Under the pieces are notes generated by a model, which worked only from the letters and a program-made list of their open reading frames with translations, had not been told where the DNA came from and did not search any database. A stretch of DNA of 64,000 nucleotides, from the NCBI GenBank assembly GCA_028280805.1, contig JANQLB010000127.1:1-64000 (forward strand), in the 5' to 3' direction. The position numbers and the translations under genes were made by a program. Of the stretch, positions 41,770 to 52,633 are shown piece after piece. This DNA is from Tissierellales bacterium (GTDB lineage: Bacteria > Bacillota > Clostridia > Tissierellales > VENL01). Each line of letters starts with the position of its first letter. Position 1 is the stretch's first letter.

Positions 41770-43770
41770 CTATAGATACAGATTAAACCAATCTGTAATT
41801 TCTCTTAGTCTTCTAATACGCTGCTTTGGTTTTCCACCTCTACTTAATTCATGGTTTTCTCCTCTAAACATTACTAGCTTTGACTCTACGCCATAATATT
41901 TCAACGCAGTAAACATCTGTAGACCTTCTACTACCCAGCAACGATAATCTTCCTCTGAATGAATAAATAAAGTAGGTGTTTTAACTTTGTCCGCATACTT
42001 AAGTGGTGAATGATACCAAAGTTTTTCTTGGTTATCCCAAGGTGTGCCTGCATTTTGATCTTCTACAAAATAGTATCCAATATCTGTCGTACAGAATTTA
42101 GAAATCCAATTTGATATACTACGTTGAGATGCTGCTGCCTTAAATCGGTCAGTATGACCAATAATCCAATTTGTCATAAATCCACCATAAGAACCTCCAG
42201 TAACACCAATTCTCCCTTTATCAATAAAAGGATATTTTTCTAAAACAGCATCTGTAAATTTCATAATATCATCATAATCTATTGTTCCATACTTTCCTCG
42301 AATATCTGCAAACTCATTTCCTTTTCCGTCACTTCCTCTTGGATTACAGAAAAATACAACATACCCCTGACTTGCCCAATACTGCATCTCATGAAAGAAG
42401 ATTTCTCCGTATACAGTCTTTGGTCCACCATGAATATCTAAAATACCAGGATATTTTTTTCCTTCTTCAAAATCTACAGGCTTCATTACCCATCCATCAA
42501 TTTGAACTCCGGAATCCGTTTTAACACTAATATTTTCTAAAGCTGCAACCTTTCTTTCTTGTATTAACCGCTCATTAAACTTGGTTAGCTGTATTTCTTT
42601 ATTATCTTCCAGCTTATAAATCTCTTGAAGTTTCATACCTCTAAAGGCAATGAATAACACATCTCCATCTATAACAGCAAAATCATCTACAGAACCTTTT
42701 TGGGAAATTACTTTCTCAATAGTTCCATTTATATCAATCTTATTTAAAAATGCACTGTTCTTTTCGGTTGTTAAGAAGTACAAATATTCCCCGTCTATTT
42801 TCATTTGACCTCCAGAACCAAGTCGTGAATCAGTACCTACAGAATTTCTTGCGGCATAATCAAAATCAGGAGTAATACATTTTCTTTCTTTTGAATTAAT
42901 ATTAATTAAATAGAACTTACCATTCTGGTTTATACCATATTTTTTCATGTTATTACCTATACAAATCAACTGACTTTCTGTAAGAAAATATACATTGTTA
43001 TACCTAAATTTTTCAATGGGAGTTACCTGTTCTATTTTTGCAGTTGCCAAATCAGATATATAGATTGTATTTTGTATCTCCATCTTATCAGTAAAGCTGT
43101 TTCCAATGAATACAACTTTTGTTTTTTCTTTATTTAATTCAAATCCTTCTACATTTAACTCTTTGTCTGTTAATACTTGAACATTACCAGTATCTAAAGA
43201 ATATATACAGAGTGTATGTCTATTTTTATTAGTAAATCCTAAACCATTTCCCCAAAATGGAATCTCTTCTAATATCTCATAATCTTTTTCTTCTTTTCTT
43301 CTCTTTAATTCTTCTTTTTTATCAGTTTCACTTAGTTTAGTTATATCTTTATTAAATGGATTAAATAAACACTTAAAGATATACTTATTGTCATCAAGCT
43401 GTTTAATCTCTTTTACGTTGTATGGAATTTTAAATGCTTTCTGAGCCTCTCCTCCATTAACAGAAATCTTATAGAACTGTGTAAATTCCTCACCTTTTTC
43501 TTTTTTATCTTTATTCTTAGAGTCTCTTAAACCTGTGAAAAGAATATGCTGACTATCCTCCATCCATATGAAGTTGGACTCTTTGTTAGAAGCTGTTAGT
43601 TGAAAATAACTATTATCATGTATGTTATACAGCCATAAATTTGATGAATAATTATTATCCTCTACATTTGCTTGAGAAACTACAAAACAAGCATATTTAC
43701 CATCTGGTGAATACTTAATTGCAGATAAAAACTTAAAATTAATAAACTCGTCTAACTGAATCTTTTTCAT
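41770..43770 (-). CDS. S9 family peptidase (prolyl oligopeptidase/acylaminoacyl-peptidase type)
   Basis: Beta-propeller plus hydrolase with GVTGGSYGGFMTNW and HSEEDYRC, ENHELSRGG. Confidence 0.94.
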   Translation of the reverse strand: MKKIQLDEFINFKFLSAIKYSPDGKYACFVVSQANVEDNNYSSNLWLYNIHDNSYFQLTASNKESNFIWMEDSQHILFTGLRDSKNKDKKEKGEEFTQFYKISVNGGEAQKAFKIPYNVKEIKQLDDNKYIFKCLFNPFNKDITKLSETDKKEELKRRKEEKDYEILEEIPFWGNGLGFTNKNRHTLCIYSLDTGNVQVLTDKELNVEGFELNKEKTKVVFIGNSFTDKMEIQNTIYISDLATAKIEQVTPIEKFRYNNVYFLTESQLICIGNNMKKYGINQNGKFYLININSKERKCITPDFDYAARNSVGTDSRLGSGGQMKIDGEYLYFLTTEKNSAFLNKIDINGTIEKVISQKGSVDDFAVIDGDVLFIAFRGMKLQEIYKLEDNKEIQLTKFNERLIQERKVAALENISVKTDSGVQIDGWVMKPVDFEEGKKYPGILDIHGGPKTVYGEIFFHEMQYWASQGYVVFFCNPRGSDGKGNEFADIRGKYGTIDYDDIMKFTDAVLEKYPFIDKGRIGVTGGSYGGFMTNWIIGHTDRFKAAASQRSISNWISKFCTTDIGYYFVEDQNAGTPWDNQEKLWYHSPLKYADKVKTPTLFIHSEEDYRCWVVEGLQMFTALKYYGVESKLVMFRGENHELSRGGKPKQRIRRLREITDWFNLYL

Positions 43771-44576
43771 TATATAAAACCTCCTTTTATAATTTTATAA
43801 AACTAAATTAAACTTTATTATATTATTAAACCATATCTTTTTAAAAAAATTTCTTTTTGTACTCCCAGTAATACTATCAATATCTGAATAATAAGGTCTG
43901 AATATTTTAGTAATAACAATAATAAATTTTAATATTGTAAATACTCACAGTGATATGAACATTATTTTAATAAGTAATTTAAACATACCTTTCAAAATAT
44001 TGTCACTTATCCTCTAATATTTAGCTGTCTCGAATTATTATTATAATATTTTGAATTCTTTGTAAATATTTAAATTCCTGCTAAAATCAGCTTTTTTACT
44101 TCGAATTTTTGTAACACATACTTTGGAATGTTGAGTTTTACTAGCATTTTAGCTTTTTTAAATAAATTTATTGAAATTAATAGAATTTAAATATTTGATT
44201 TTGATAAGTTTATTATAAGAAATGATAGTAGTATAAGATAAATATTTTTAAGATTTTATTTAAAACAGTAGCTTAACAATATTTAAAATTGATATTGGAG
44301 AAATTTATCAATACTATTTGGAGTAGGCAGTATAGAAAAATCATAATTATCTAAGTTATCATATGTAACTACGAAAATATAATTATTGATAATATGGTAA
44401 TCAAGCTTATTATATGACTGTAAATCTAAAGATTTAAACGGATGTTTCTTAAATTTCTTATAATATATATTAAAATCTACATCAGTCAAGAATAATTTAT
44501 ACTTGACTTTTTCTAATGATAGAACTAATTACCCATTTTTATCTCAATTAACCATTCAGCGTTTAAATTATTTAAT

Positions 44577-46280
44577 CTATCCTTCTATAGTATAAAGCTC
44601 CTTACTATCAGGAATTGTTACTATAAAATTATTACCTTCTTCATTTACTATCAAATCAACAGTTCCTTCATATTTACTGAGAATTTTTTTAATAATATAT
44701 AGCCCCAATCCATTTCCTCTAGTACCTTTAGTACTAAATCCCTTATTAAAAATCTTCTGTCGAATTGACTCAGGTATAATAGGGGTATTGTTAAATACTT
44801 CAAAAATATAATTTCCTAGATAATAATTAATTTTAATCTTTAATAGTTTATTTTCTTCTTCTGAATTGATTAATGCAAACATTGCATTATTAGTTAAATT
44901 AATTACTATCTTTATTAATTCATTAATTGTAACAGGCAACTCATCTGTAAGCTTTGTAGTTTCAACTTCTACTTTAATATTTTCTTTCCTTGCTTCAGTA
45001 ATTATCATGTTTAAAATTACCTCTAACTCCGGTACACCAATTTCAAATTCCTTAGTAATATTCGTTCCTTCTTTAACAACGTTCCTTAAATATTGTACGG
45101 CACGTTCTTGATAATTCATCTCCAACAACCCTTGAATAATTTGTAAATGATTCATAAAATCATGCTTATAAATCCTAAGCTTATCGTTAACCTTTTCACT
45201 AAGAGTTAATCTATAATCTATTATTTCCTTTTGAACTATAGTCTTAGAAAATGCCAGGGTTTGCAAAATGATAACGATTGATACTATAGTACTTACGAAA
45301 CCTAATACCAAAAGAATTCCTCTTAACCCGTTTTGAGTTGACCCAATCAAACTATTTAAAGGCACTAAACTTACTAAATACCATTTAATGGATTCGATCA
45401 TACTAACTCCCATAACCATTTTTTTATCGTCAATTACTACTTCCTTCATTTTTAGATTTGTGTCATTTTTATAAAAAGATGTAATTAAATCTTTATTAAT
45501 ATCTATTGATGATGAACCTATTATTGGGGTAAAATTTTGATTATAGATAGAGATTTTATTATCCTTAACTAAAGCTGTACTTCCATCACTATCTAAATCT
45601 ATCAGTTTTTCTTGATTGATATATGCAAAAAAATACCCAACCGTATTATCCTCATTTTCGTTATCTAATTCATTATCAGAATCGCTTCTCATATCATAAG
45701 GAATGATATGAGAAATATCCCTAAAAAGAATAAGTTTTTTTTCTTTAACTCCTTTTTCACATTCAACATAAGTATTAAATAATACTTCTTCTATTTCACT
45801 TGATATAGAGTCTTTATGCTTTAAGCCTTCCATTAGCATATTCTGATTAAATTTTAACAACCCTTTAGCTGAATAAATTCTTCCATCGTTAATATAACAA
45901 AATGCATCATCAATATAAAAATTATTTTCTACAACCTCACGAAGCTTTTGTGTTATATGATTGTCAATCTTATCCTGATAATTAGGAGCAACTGTTTTAT
46001 ATTTAGAAATTGAAGCTCCTACTGCTAGGTCGTCCGTAAACTCTTTTACAGAATTTATAATTCCTGTGAGTTTTAACTCTACAGTCTCTGTTGTTTTTTT
46101 AAGAACATTCTTTAATACTATAATTTTTTCTTGTTTCACAACTTCTATAGTACGTGAATGAATAAAATAGATATTTAAAATGATAGGTAAAAAAATCAGA
46201 AGAATAAATAAAGCTATCCATTTTTTCCTTTCTGTAGTATCTACAATTATTCTTTTAAAAAGGCTGTTCAATATTAACAC
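44577..46280 (-). CDS. Membrane sensor histidine kinase with Spo0B/CitA-like dimerisation domain
   Basis: Two TMs, extracytoplasmic sensor region, YKHDFMNHLQIIQGLLEM, GHKL ATPase (INLTNNAMFALI, GTRGNGLGLYIIKKI). Confidence 0.9.
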   Translation of the reverse strand: MLILNSLFKRIIVDTTERKKWIALFILLIFLPIILNIYFIHSRTIEVVKQEKIIVLKNVLKKTTETVELKLTGIINSVKEFTDDLAVGASISKYKTVAPNYQDKIDNHITQKLREVVENNFYIDDAFCYINDGRIYSAKGLLKFNQNMLMEGLKHKDSISSEIEEVLFNTYVECEKGVKEKKLILFRDISHIIPYDMRSDSDNELDNENEDNTVGYFFAYINQEKLIDLDSDGSTALVKDNKISIYNQNFTPIIGSSSIDINKDLITSFYKNDTNLKMKEVVIDDKKMVMGVSMIESIKWYLVSLVPLNSLIGSTQNGLRGILLVLGFVSTIVSIVIILQTLAFSKTIVQKEIIDYRLTLSEKVNDKLRIYKHDFMNHLQIIQGLLEMNYQERAVQYLRNVVKEGTNITKEFEIGVPELEVILNMIITEARKENIKVEVETTKLTDELPVTINELIKIVINLTNNAMFALINSEEENKLLKIKINYYLGNYIFEVFNNTPIIPESIRQKIFNKGFSTKGTRGNGLGLYIIKKILSKYEGTVDLIVNEEGNNFIVTIPDSKELYTIEG

Positions 46281-46559
46281 CTCAATTTCACCTATACAAA
46301 ACCTAGCCTTAATTATCTCCTATTTATTAAGATATAAGTTAAATAAGAAAATTTCTGTTACATTATATCATATTTCTACATACCTTGGTATATATATAAT
46401 TTTATTAAATTACGAGAACTATTATAAAAAATTATAATAAAAATTTTAAAAAATTTAGTAAGTAAAATTAAGGTTTAATATTGTGTACACATTGTAGAGA
46501 GAATTCATATAATATATTAGCCTATGTGATAGGCAATATAATTCAAGGGGGAATTGTTA

Positions 46560-46691
46560 ATGTCAGATGCTAAAGGCTTATGCGGTGGATTCTTCGGATG
46601 CAATAGCGAATTGCTATTTTTCTTCCTATTGCTAGTTGTTCTATTCTGTTATCCTTGTTTAGGATTTGGTGGTTATGGCTGCAGTAAATAA
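46560..46691 (+). CDS. 43-aa Gly/Cys-rich single-TM protein resembling small spore-associated YjcZ-type proteins
   Basis: RBS AAGGGGGA then ATG: MSDAKGLCGGFFGCNSELLFFFLLLVVLFCYPCLGFGGYGCSK*; not in ORF track. Confidence 0.75.
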   Translation: MSDAKGLCGGFFGCNSELLFFFLLLVVLFCYPCLGFGGYGCSK

Positions 46692-46738
46692 ATTAGCGAG
46701 CCTCGGAATAAACATACAACAACATTAAAAAGGAGCCT

Positions 46739-47755
46739 TTAATTGGCTCCTTCTTTATTATTTATTATAATTAAGGGTTCAATTATAATATCCTTAATCG
46801 CCATTATTTCGTCATTATTTATTTTTCTCCTGTTTTTTAATCTTGCAAATATCTTCACAGTAATAGTATATTTACCTTGTGAAACCTTATTCCCCTCATT
46901 GTCTTTGTAGTCCCAGACCTCATTGAATAATAGTCTTTCATCCTTTTTTAATGTAATGTCAACTATAGCTTGTGTAAAAGATTTGTCATGCGACCATCTA
47001 TAGACTTCTTGATTATTTTGATCTGTAATAAAAATATCAAATTTTTGACCTGAACCAAAATAAATCTCTAAATCTTCGTCTGAATCATTTTGCAGTGAAA
47101 AGTCAAGTTTAACTTCTCTGTTTTCCTGTTTAACATCCATCTCTGTAATAAACAGTCCCGTCAAAGGCTTTTTTAATTCTTCTTCTCTCTGTTTTGCCCA
47201 TTCAATAAATTCAGGACTTAATAATTTTTCTGCTTTTTCTTCTATAGGTTCAATAATTTTAACTTCTTCTGGTAAAACTCTTACTTCATATTCAAATGAA
47301 GGTTTTGGATTTTTTGTTTCTTCTATTTTATCTTTAAATGAATTCATCATCTGAATAAGATTTTCCTCATTTAAGTCAAGGGCTACATTGAGATTTTCAT
47401 TACTCAGTTTAACTGCCATGGGATGTTCTGTCATACCTCCAGAAAACCAAATCTTTAAAAAATATGAATCTGTGTACTCTATGGGAAAACTTATAATATA
47501 AAAACCTGAGCCAATATTCTGATGATAATATGTATCATAAAGCTCCTGATAGGTTAATCTGCCTTCAACTAGTGCTTTTAATGCTTCCCAGCTGAGAAGT
47601 TGTTTTTGCTGTGAATCACTTTGTTGTACTGGTGGTGTTTTTACTGCCATAGAATCACTGTAAAGTATAACCGTACAGCATAGAACTGTTACTAATATAA
47701 CAGCAAAAGTAATGGTCTTACTATGCTTCTTTAGTTTGGTAATAATGGTACTCAC
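46739..47755 (-). CDS. Membrane-anchored protein with BsuPI-like (intracellular proteinase inhibitor) domain
   Basis: LDFSLQNDSDEDLEIYFGSGQKFDIFITDQNNQEVYRWSHDKSFTQAIVDITLKKDERLLFNEVWDYKDNEGNKVSQGKYTI. Confidence 0.8.
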   Translation of the reverse strand: MSTIITKLKKHSKTITFAVILVTVLCCTVILYSDSMAVKTPPVQQSDSQQKQLLSWEALKALVEGRLTYQELYDTYYHQNIGSGFYIISFPIEYTDSYFLKIWFSGGMTEHPMAVKLSNENLNVALDLNEENLIQMMNSFKDKIEETKNPKPSFEYEVRVLPEEVKIIEPIEEKAEKLLSPEFIEWAKQREEELKKPLTGLFITEMDVKQENREVKLDFSLQNDSDEDLEIYFGSGQKFDIFITDQNNQEVYRWSHDKSFTQAIVDITLKKDERLLFNEVWDYKDNEGNKVSQGKYTITVKIFARLKNRRKINNDEIMAIKDIIIEPLIIINNKEGAN

Positions 47756-48197
47756 CCTTTCTTAAAACTTATTATTCTTATCTGATAACTTATAATTCTA
47801 ACAGCCTTGTTTCTAAATCTGTAAGTGCTGAACTTAAACCAAATTCAGTATTTGGGTAATTATGTAAAGATTAAGTCTTATTTTATTTTAGACGTAAAAT
47901 ATCTATTATTTGTTCTGCACAAGTTCAATTTTTATGTTATTTTTTCCATATATACTCTCAATTTTTTTATTCTTTTACTTAACTTTGTATAATATTTAGT
48001 CTTTTCTTTTATTCTTACTTCATACCCATTCATAAAAATACAGGGAGAAAACCTAATAATGATTTTTCAAAAAAAAGAAGGAAACTATACTTAAAATTCA
48101 CTCTCTACCTGAGTTTCAATCAGTTAATTTCCTTCATTTTGCAGTATATAATTATTATTTTATCTAATCAACTTATTTGTCTTATTAATTTTTTAAA

Positions 48198-48989
48198 TTA
48201 ATCTTCATTAATAAGCTCATTTATCTTAATAAAAGGATTAATATATCTACCTCGCTTCTTAGTTTTTTCACCAAACTGTACGGATTTCTTAGGGCATAAA
48301 TGCAGACATGCAAGACATAGTTGACAAGTTAAACTCATCCATTTAGGTTTTTCATCCACCATTTCAATATTCTTTACCGAACACACCTTAGCACATAAAC
48401 CGCAAGAATTACAATCTTCTGTTACGTAGAATTTTTTATCTTCAGTATTGACCTTTCTTAAAAAGCCCTTATAATTGAATATAACAGGACCTATATACTC
48501 CATTAAACTCTTATCAATTTTACTTTCTCTTTCAGATACTATATTAGCAATTTTTTGAGCTTTAATTTCAGCATTTTTATGTAAGGATTTTTGTTTTTTC
48601 TCACTAGTGACATCCCATGTCCACAATATAAAATTATCTACCATTCTCACGTAAAATCCTGAATCAATACTCTTTCTTTTTAAATATAGTGCTTTTTTCA
48701 TCTGGGAAAGTGCACCACCGGGAAGACCCTTAGCAAAAGTAACAACTACAAATATATACTTTGTTTTGTCTAAATTAACTTTATCAATGAATTCTAGAAC
48801 AATTTGAGGAACTCCAAAATAATACTTCGGGAATATAATTCCAATAACTTCTGTTGCTTCAATTTTATGATTTTGCTTTAATACTTTTGGTATTGAAACA
48901 CACTCACTATTATCTAAATTTTGAGAAATATCCTTTGCCATCTTTAGTGAATTTCCTGTTCCGGTAAAATAATAAAGAGTTGTTTTCAT
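48198..48989 (-). CDS. EFR1 family ferrodoxin (flavodoxin-like plus 4Fe-4S)
   Basis: MKTTLYYFTGTGNSLKMA and CNSCGLCAKVC, CQLCLACLHLCP motifs. Confidence 0.92.
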   Translation of the reverse strand: MKTTLYYFTGTGNSLKMAKDISQNLDNSECVSIPKVLKQNHKIEATEVIGIIFPKYYFGVPQIVLEFIDKVNLDKTKYIFVVVTFAKGLPGGALSQMKKALYLKRKSIDSGFYVRMVDNFILWTWDVTSEKKQKSLHKNAEIKAQKIANIVSERESKIDKSLMEYIGPVIFNYKGFLRKVNTEDKKFYVTEDCNSCGLCAKVCSVKNIEMVDEKPKWMSLTCQLCLACLHLCPKKSVQFGEKTKKRGRYINPFIKINELINED

Positions 48990-49081
48990 GTTAAAACCTC
49001 CTAATTTTATTGATAGTTTTATATTTATCTCATACTTTGATTCAGTGCATATGTTAGAGTTTATTAAATTCATAATCTTTA

Positions 49082-50311
49082 TTAATACCTTCTTATGGAA
49101 GCCAAAACAAAATTAATTAAGAATAAAATTATACCTATTGCAGATAGAATAACTAGATTATAAGTTATTTCACTAAAGGGCAAGTTAAAAATTAAACTGT
49201 CCACTAAAGCATCCACTCCCCAATAGGTAGGAGTTAATCTAGCTAAAGATTGAAGATTTTCAGGATAAAGCTCAATACTCCAAAAAGATCCACCTAAGAG
49301 TCCTAATAGAATTACAAATAATGGTGCAAAACTTTGAAGTACAACTTGATTGTTAAAAATATTAGTGAAAAATAAAACTAAACTAGATATTGCTAAAGTA
49401 AAAAACAAATAAATTATAATGACTTGAAATATAAGACTAATATCGGTTATATTGAAAAAATTAATTAAAGAAATAAACTGAACTAAAAGAAGTATCATTC
49501 CAACTCCAATTATTCCTACCATATTTCCCATAGATAACTGAAAAGTATTATATCCACTTACCTTTAATCTTTTATATACATTTGAATTCTTTTCTTTAAC
49601 AATAGAAGTAGAACAGAAAATAAGATAAATAGTTGTAAAAACAAGACTCATACCTAGTGCTGACTGCTTAGGCAGTATACTTTCATCAATAGTTAATCTA
49701 ACTTGTTTTTCTGTTTCAGGTACAGTAATTTCAATATTTATAGGAAGATCAAATCTTTCGCTTTTCCATAGATTGTCCGAATATTTTAAAGACTGTTCAA
49801 AAGGGTTCTGATATTTTGTTATATTATATATCTTGCAGATATTTTCAAACTTATTTGCTGTCTTAATATCGCCTATCTCTGGTAATACCTCAGATGCAAC
49901 AATGTCTCCTAAAGCAGCACCTGCAATACTTTCTTCAAGATAATATATGTCTATAATATTGTGAATATCTTCTTTAAGTATATTCTCTTTAAGATTATCC
50001 TTTAAAACATATATAGCTTCTATTCTATTATCATAAAGAAGCTTAAAAGCATCTTCTTTACTTACATGAATAATTTTTAGCAGTTCATTTTTACTGATAT
50101 TTTCTACAATTCTTCCAGAAACATCTGTATTATCCTCATCAATGATAGTTATGGGTATCTTTGTGAATTCACCACTGTTCCTAAAAACAAGACCAACAGC
50201 ATTAAAAAAAATAAAAGGGACAATTAAGCTGATTATGAAAAGTGTTCTGTTTTGAAATAAAATCTTTATTCTTAATAAACTAAAATAAATAATTCTCATG
50301 CCATCACCCAT
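49082..50311 (-). CDS. ABC-2 type transporter permease
   Basis: N-terminal TM, extracytoplasmic region, five C-terminal TMs, GLLGGSFWSIELYPENLQSLARLTPTYWGVDAL. Confidence 0.9.
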   Translation of the reverse strand: MGDGMRIIYFSLLRIKILFQNRTLFIISLIVPFIFFNAVGLVFRNSGEFTKIPITIIDEDNTDVSGRIVENISKNELLKIIHVSKEDAFKLLYDNRIEAIYVLKDNLKENILKEDIHNIIDIYYLEESIAGAALGDIVASEVLPEIGDIKTANKFENICKIYNITKYQNPFEQSLKYSDNLWKSERFDLPINIEITVPETEKQVRLTIDESILPKQSALGMSLVFTTIYLIFCSTSIVKEKNSNVYKRLKVSGYNTFQLSMGNMVGIIGVGMILLLVQFISLINFFNITDISLIFQVIIIYLFFTLAISSLVLFFTNIFNNQVVLQSFAPLFVILLGLLGGSFWSIELYPENLQSLARLTPTYWGVDALVDSLIFNLPFSEITYNLVILSAIGIILFLINFVLASIRRY

Positions 50312-51509
50312 TTCTCTGCTTTAATTTTATAGCTGAAAATAAAACCAAGAATACTGATGATATTAACAATACAGCTATGCTGGTATAAACATTTTCCATT
50401 CTAAATCCTTTAATCAGAAACAAAAACCCTTTAATTATCCAATAGTTAGGAGTTAACTGAGCTATGCTGTGTATAAACGAAGGCATAAGCTTTAACGGAA
50501 AAAAGCTTCCTCCTATTAAACCAAATAATAATATTCCTATATTTCCAATAAGTGTTGCCAGTTCTTCTGTTCTTATTATACTACCTATAAACACAGCTAA
50601 GCTTGAAATATGCAACAAGCTGATAACTAAAAATATTATAATATTAGAAAAAGAATACCTTATGTTAGTTCCCATAATTAAAAATAAAGGAAATAAAAAC
50701 AGAAAAACTTGTAATAATCCTAGAAATACAAGTGAAGCTATTTTACTAAGAATAAACTTTAGAATACTTCCTGAAGATACTCTGTATCTATCTAAGCACA
50801 TGGTGTCCTTTTCATAAATTATAAGATTAGCACCTATTAATCCCATATACATTACTAATAGTACTCCTGAAGCTATTATAAAATATTCCATGGATGTAGA
50901 TGATGGTATAGTAGTTATGGGCTTGTACTCAAATAGTCTATCTCTGCCTAAGGAAGTTAAGATCATATCTAAGGAAAAAGCATTATTTATTTTCCTTACA
51001 TCTTCATTAGGAATACCTATCTTTTTTATCTGATTATAAAGAGAATATACAGCTACATCAGCAGTTTGAACATACTTTGAATAGCTTTCCATAATATTTT
51101 TAAGTATTAAACTTTTAAGTGGTTCTTGAGGGTTTATAGTTAAATTAATAGGTTTGTTCTGAAAATGCAATAAACTTTCAGAAAATCCTTCAGGAATTTG
51201 AATTATAGCATTTATTTCTCCCGTACTAAATTTCTCAATAGCTTCATTTTCATCATGTTCAATGATTCTAAATAACTTAGAAAACTGCTCATTACTCTTA
51301 AAATCATTAATAAGCATTAGACTAGCTTCACTTTTATCTTTGTTAACCAGACCAATATCAATTTGATCTACAATGCTTTTATGTTCCACAAAATCTTTAA
51401 ATGCAAAGCCTAGTAATCCTAGTATTAGTAAAGGAAATATAATTGAAATTACTAATAACTGTTTAAAATGAAATATCATTTTTATATCTTTTATCATAAG
51501 TCTAAGCAT
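50304..51509 (-). CDS. ABC-2 type transporter permease
   Basis: Same architecture, GLIGGSFFPLKLMPSFIHSIAQLTPNYWIIKGF; start chosen at MLRLMIKD after AAGAAGTGAT. Confidence 0.9.
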   Translation of the reverse strand: MLRLMIKDIKMIFHFKQLLVISIIFPLLILGLLGFAFKDFVEHKSIVDQIDIGLVNKDKSEASLMLINDFKSNEQFSKLFRIIEHDENEAIEKFSTGEINAIIQIPEGFSESLLHFQNKPINLTINPQEPLKSLILKNIMESYSKYVQTADVAVYSLYNQIKKIGIPNEDVRKINNAFSLDMILTSLGRDRLFEYKPITTIPSSTSMEYFIIASGVLLVMYMGLIGANLIIYEKDTMCLDRYRVSSGSILKFILSKIASLVFLGLLQVFLFLFPLFLIMGTNIRYSFSNIIIFLVISLLHISSLAVFIGSIIRTEELATLIGNIGILLFGLIGGSFFPLKLMPSFIHSIAQLTPNYWIIKGFLFLIKGFRMENVYTSIAVLLISSVFLVLFSAIKLKQRNG

Positions 51510-51643
51510 AATATCACTTCTTTTTAAGTATTTAAATAAAAGTAGCATGGGTTTTTAATTATATAATCCATACTCTATTTTAAATTATATAAGAATTTAA
51601 AATCCTATTCAATTTAAATATTAAAATTTATCTTATAAATATT

Positions 51644-51675
51644 AAAAAGCAGTAGCGTTTTAACTACTGCTTTTT
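51644..51675. terminator. Terminator hairpin
   Basis: AAAAAGCAGTAG/CTACTGCTTTTT. Confidence 0.75.
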
Positions 51676-51790
51676 AATACTTATGTATTTAATTTTATTA
51701 AATACAGATGGCATTATATATCTAAAACACTTACAAATTAAATAAATGAAATAATAGCCATTGAATATTTTTATTGTGTTTTTGATATAT

Positions 51791-51997
51791 TTACTTAATT
51801 TCTTTTAAAACCTTTTTAACATTTTCCCATTCATGCCTAGAAATGTGTTTAATCTCGTTTTCTCTTGACTCTAAATCATCTTTCAATTCCTTCTTAAAGT
51901 CATAAAGCTTACCCTCTTTTTTTGCATCTAATGCTTTTTTGAATTTAGCTTGAATTGCCATGTTTAAAATTTCGCTAGAACTGCTCATATTATTCAC
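51791..51997 (-). CDS. Small charged helical protein of unknown function
   Basis: ORF with RBS (GGAGTG). Confidence 0.6.
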   Translation of the reverse strand: MNNMSSSSEILNMAIQAKFKKALDAKKEGKLYDFKKELKDDLESRENEIKHISRHEWENVKKVLKEIK

Positions 51998-52098
51998 TCC
52001 TTTTATTTTTTCTTTAGTTATTTATTCTATCTATCCTCTTATATTCCTTTTGGTACATATTACATCTTAAGTACTATAGTCCCATGTTAAATACATGA

Positions 52099-52464
52099 TT
52101 AAAGTTGTCTTAGATTCTTTATAACTTCATCTATACTATTTACTTGAATAATATCCTTACCTACATATTTTTTTAATATTTCTGCTTGCTTTATTGATTT
52201 TAAATCATCATTAACTATAGCAAAAATATTTTTAAAATCAGTTTTTTTGTATATGCTCATAATTTGACTCAGGGAAATCATAGTATTAATTGATCTAATT
52301 TCAACATCCTTAATTTCTACAACTAAGCTGTAATTTTCAGTATTAATACCGTTTATAGTACATTTGAGTTGTTCTATAAACTTTTTTATGTAATTTTGCT
52401 CTATATTACCTCTAATTAAAACAGAAAATATCTTTTCTTTTTCCATTACGTTTATATTAAACAT
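52099..52464 (-). CDS. STAS-like small protein, paralog-like to 39945..40295
   Basis: MFNINVMEKEKIFSVLIRGNIEQ...INTENYSLVVEIKDVE... Confidence 0.6.
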   Translation of the reverse strand: MFNINVMEKEKIFSVLIRGNIEQNYIKKFIEQLKCTINGINTENYSLVVEIKDVEIRSINTMISLSQIMSIYKKTDFKNIFAIVNDDLKSIKQAEILKKYVGKDIIQVNSIDEVIKNLRQL

Positions 52465-52633
52465 AGTTTCACCCTCCATAATTTATAATAAGATACTTTC
52501 TATAATATGCAGGTTTATAAAAAAAGTTCCAAGCACATAAATTTTAAAAATCAAATTTTAAGATTATAGAACTATTTATCATTCTTATGAATATAATGTA
52601 ATATATTATTTTCATAAAAAGGGATGATTGTTA

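Noticed and set aside
44283-44489. 68-aa minus-strand ORF in an intergenic gap
   Set aside because: No convincing RBS and no recognisable family; may be a remnant, so not called as a CDS.
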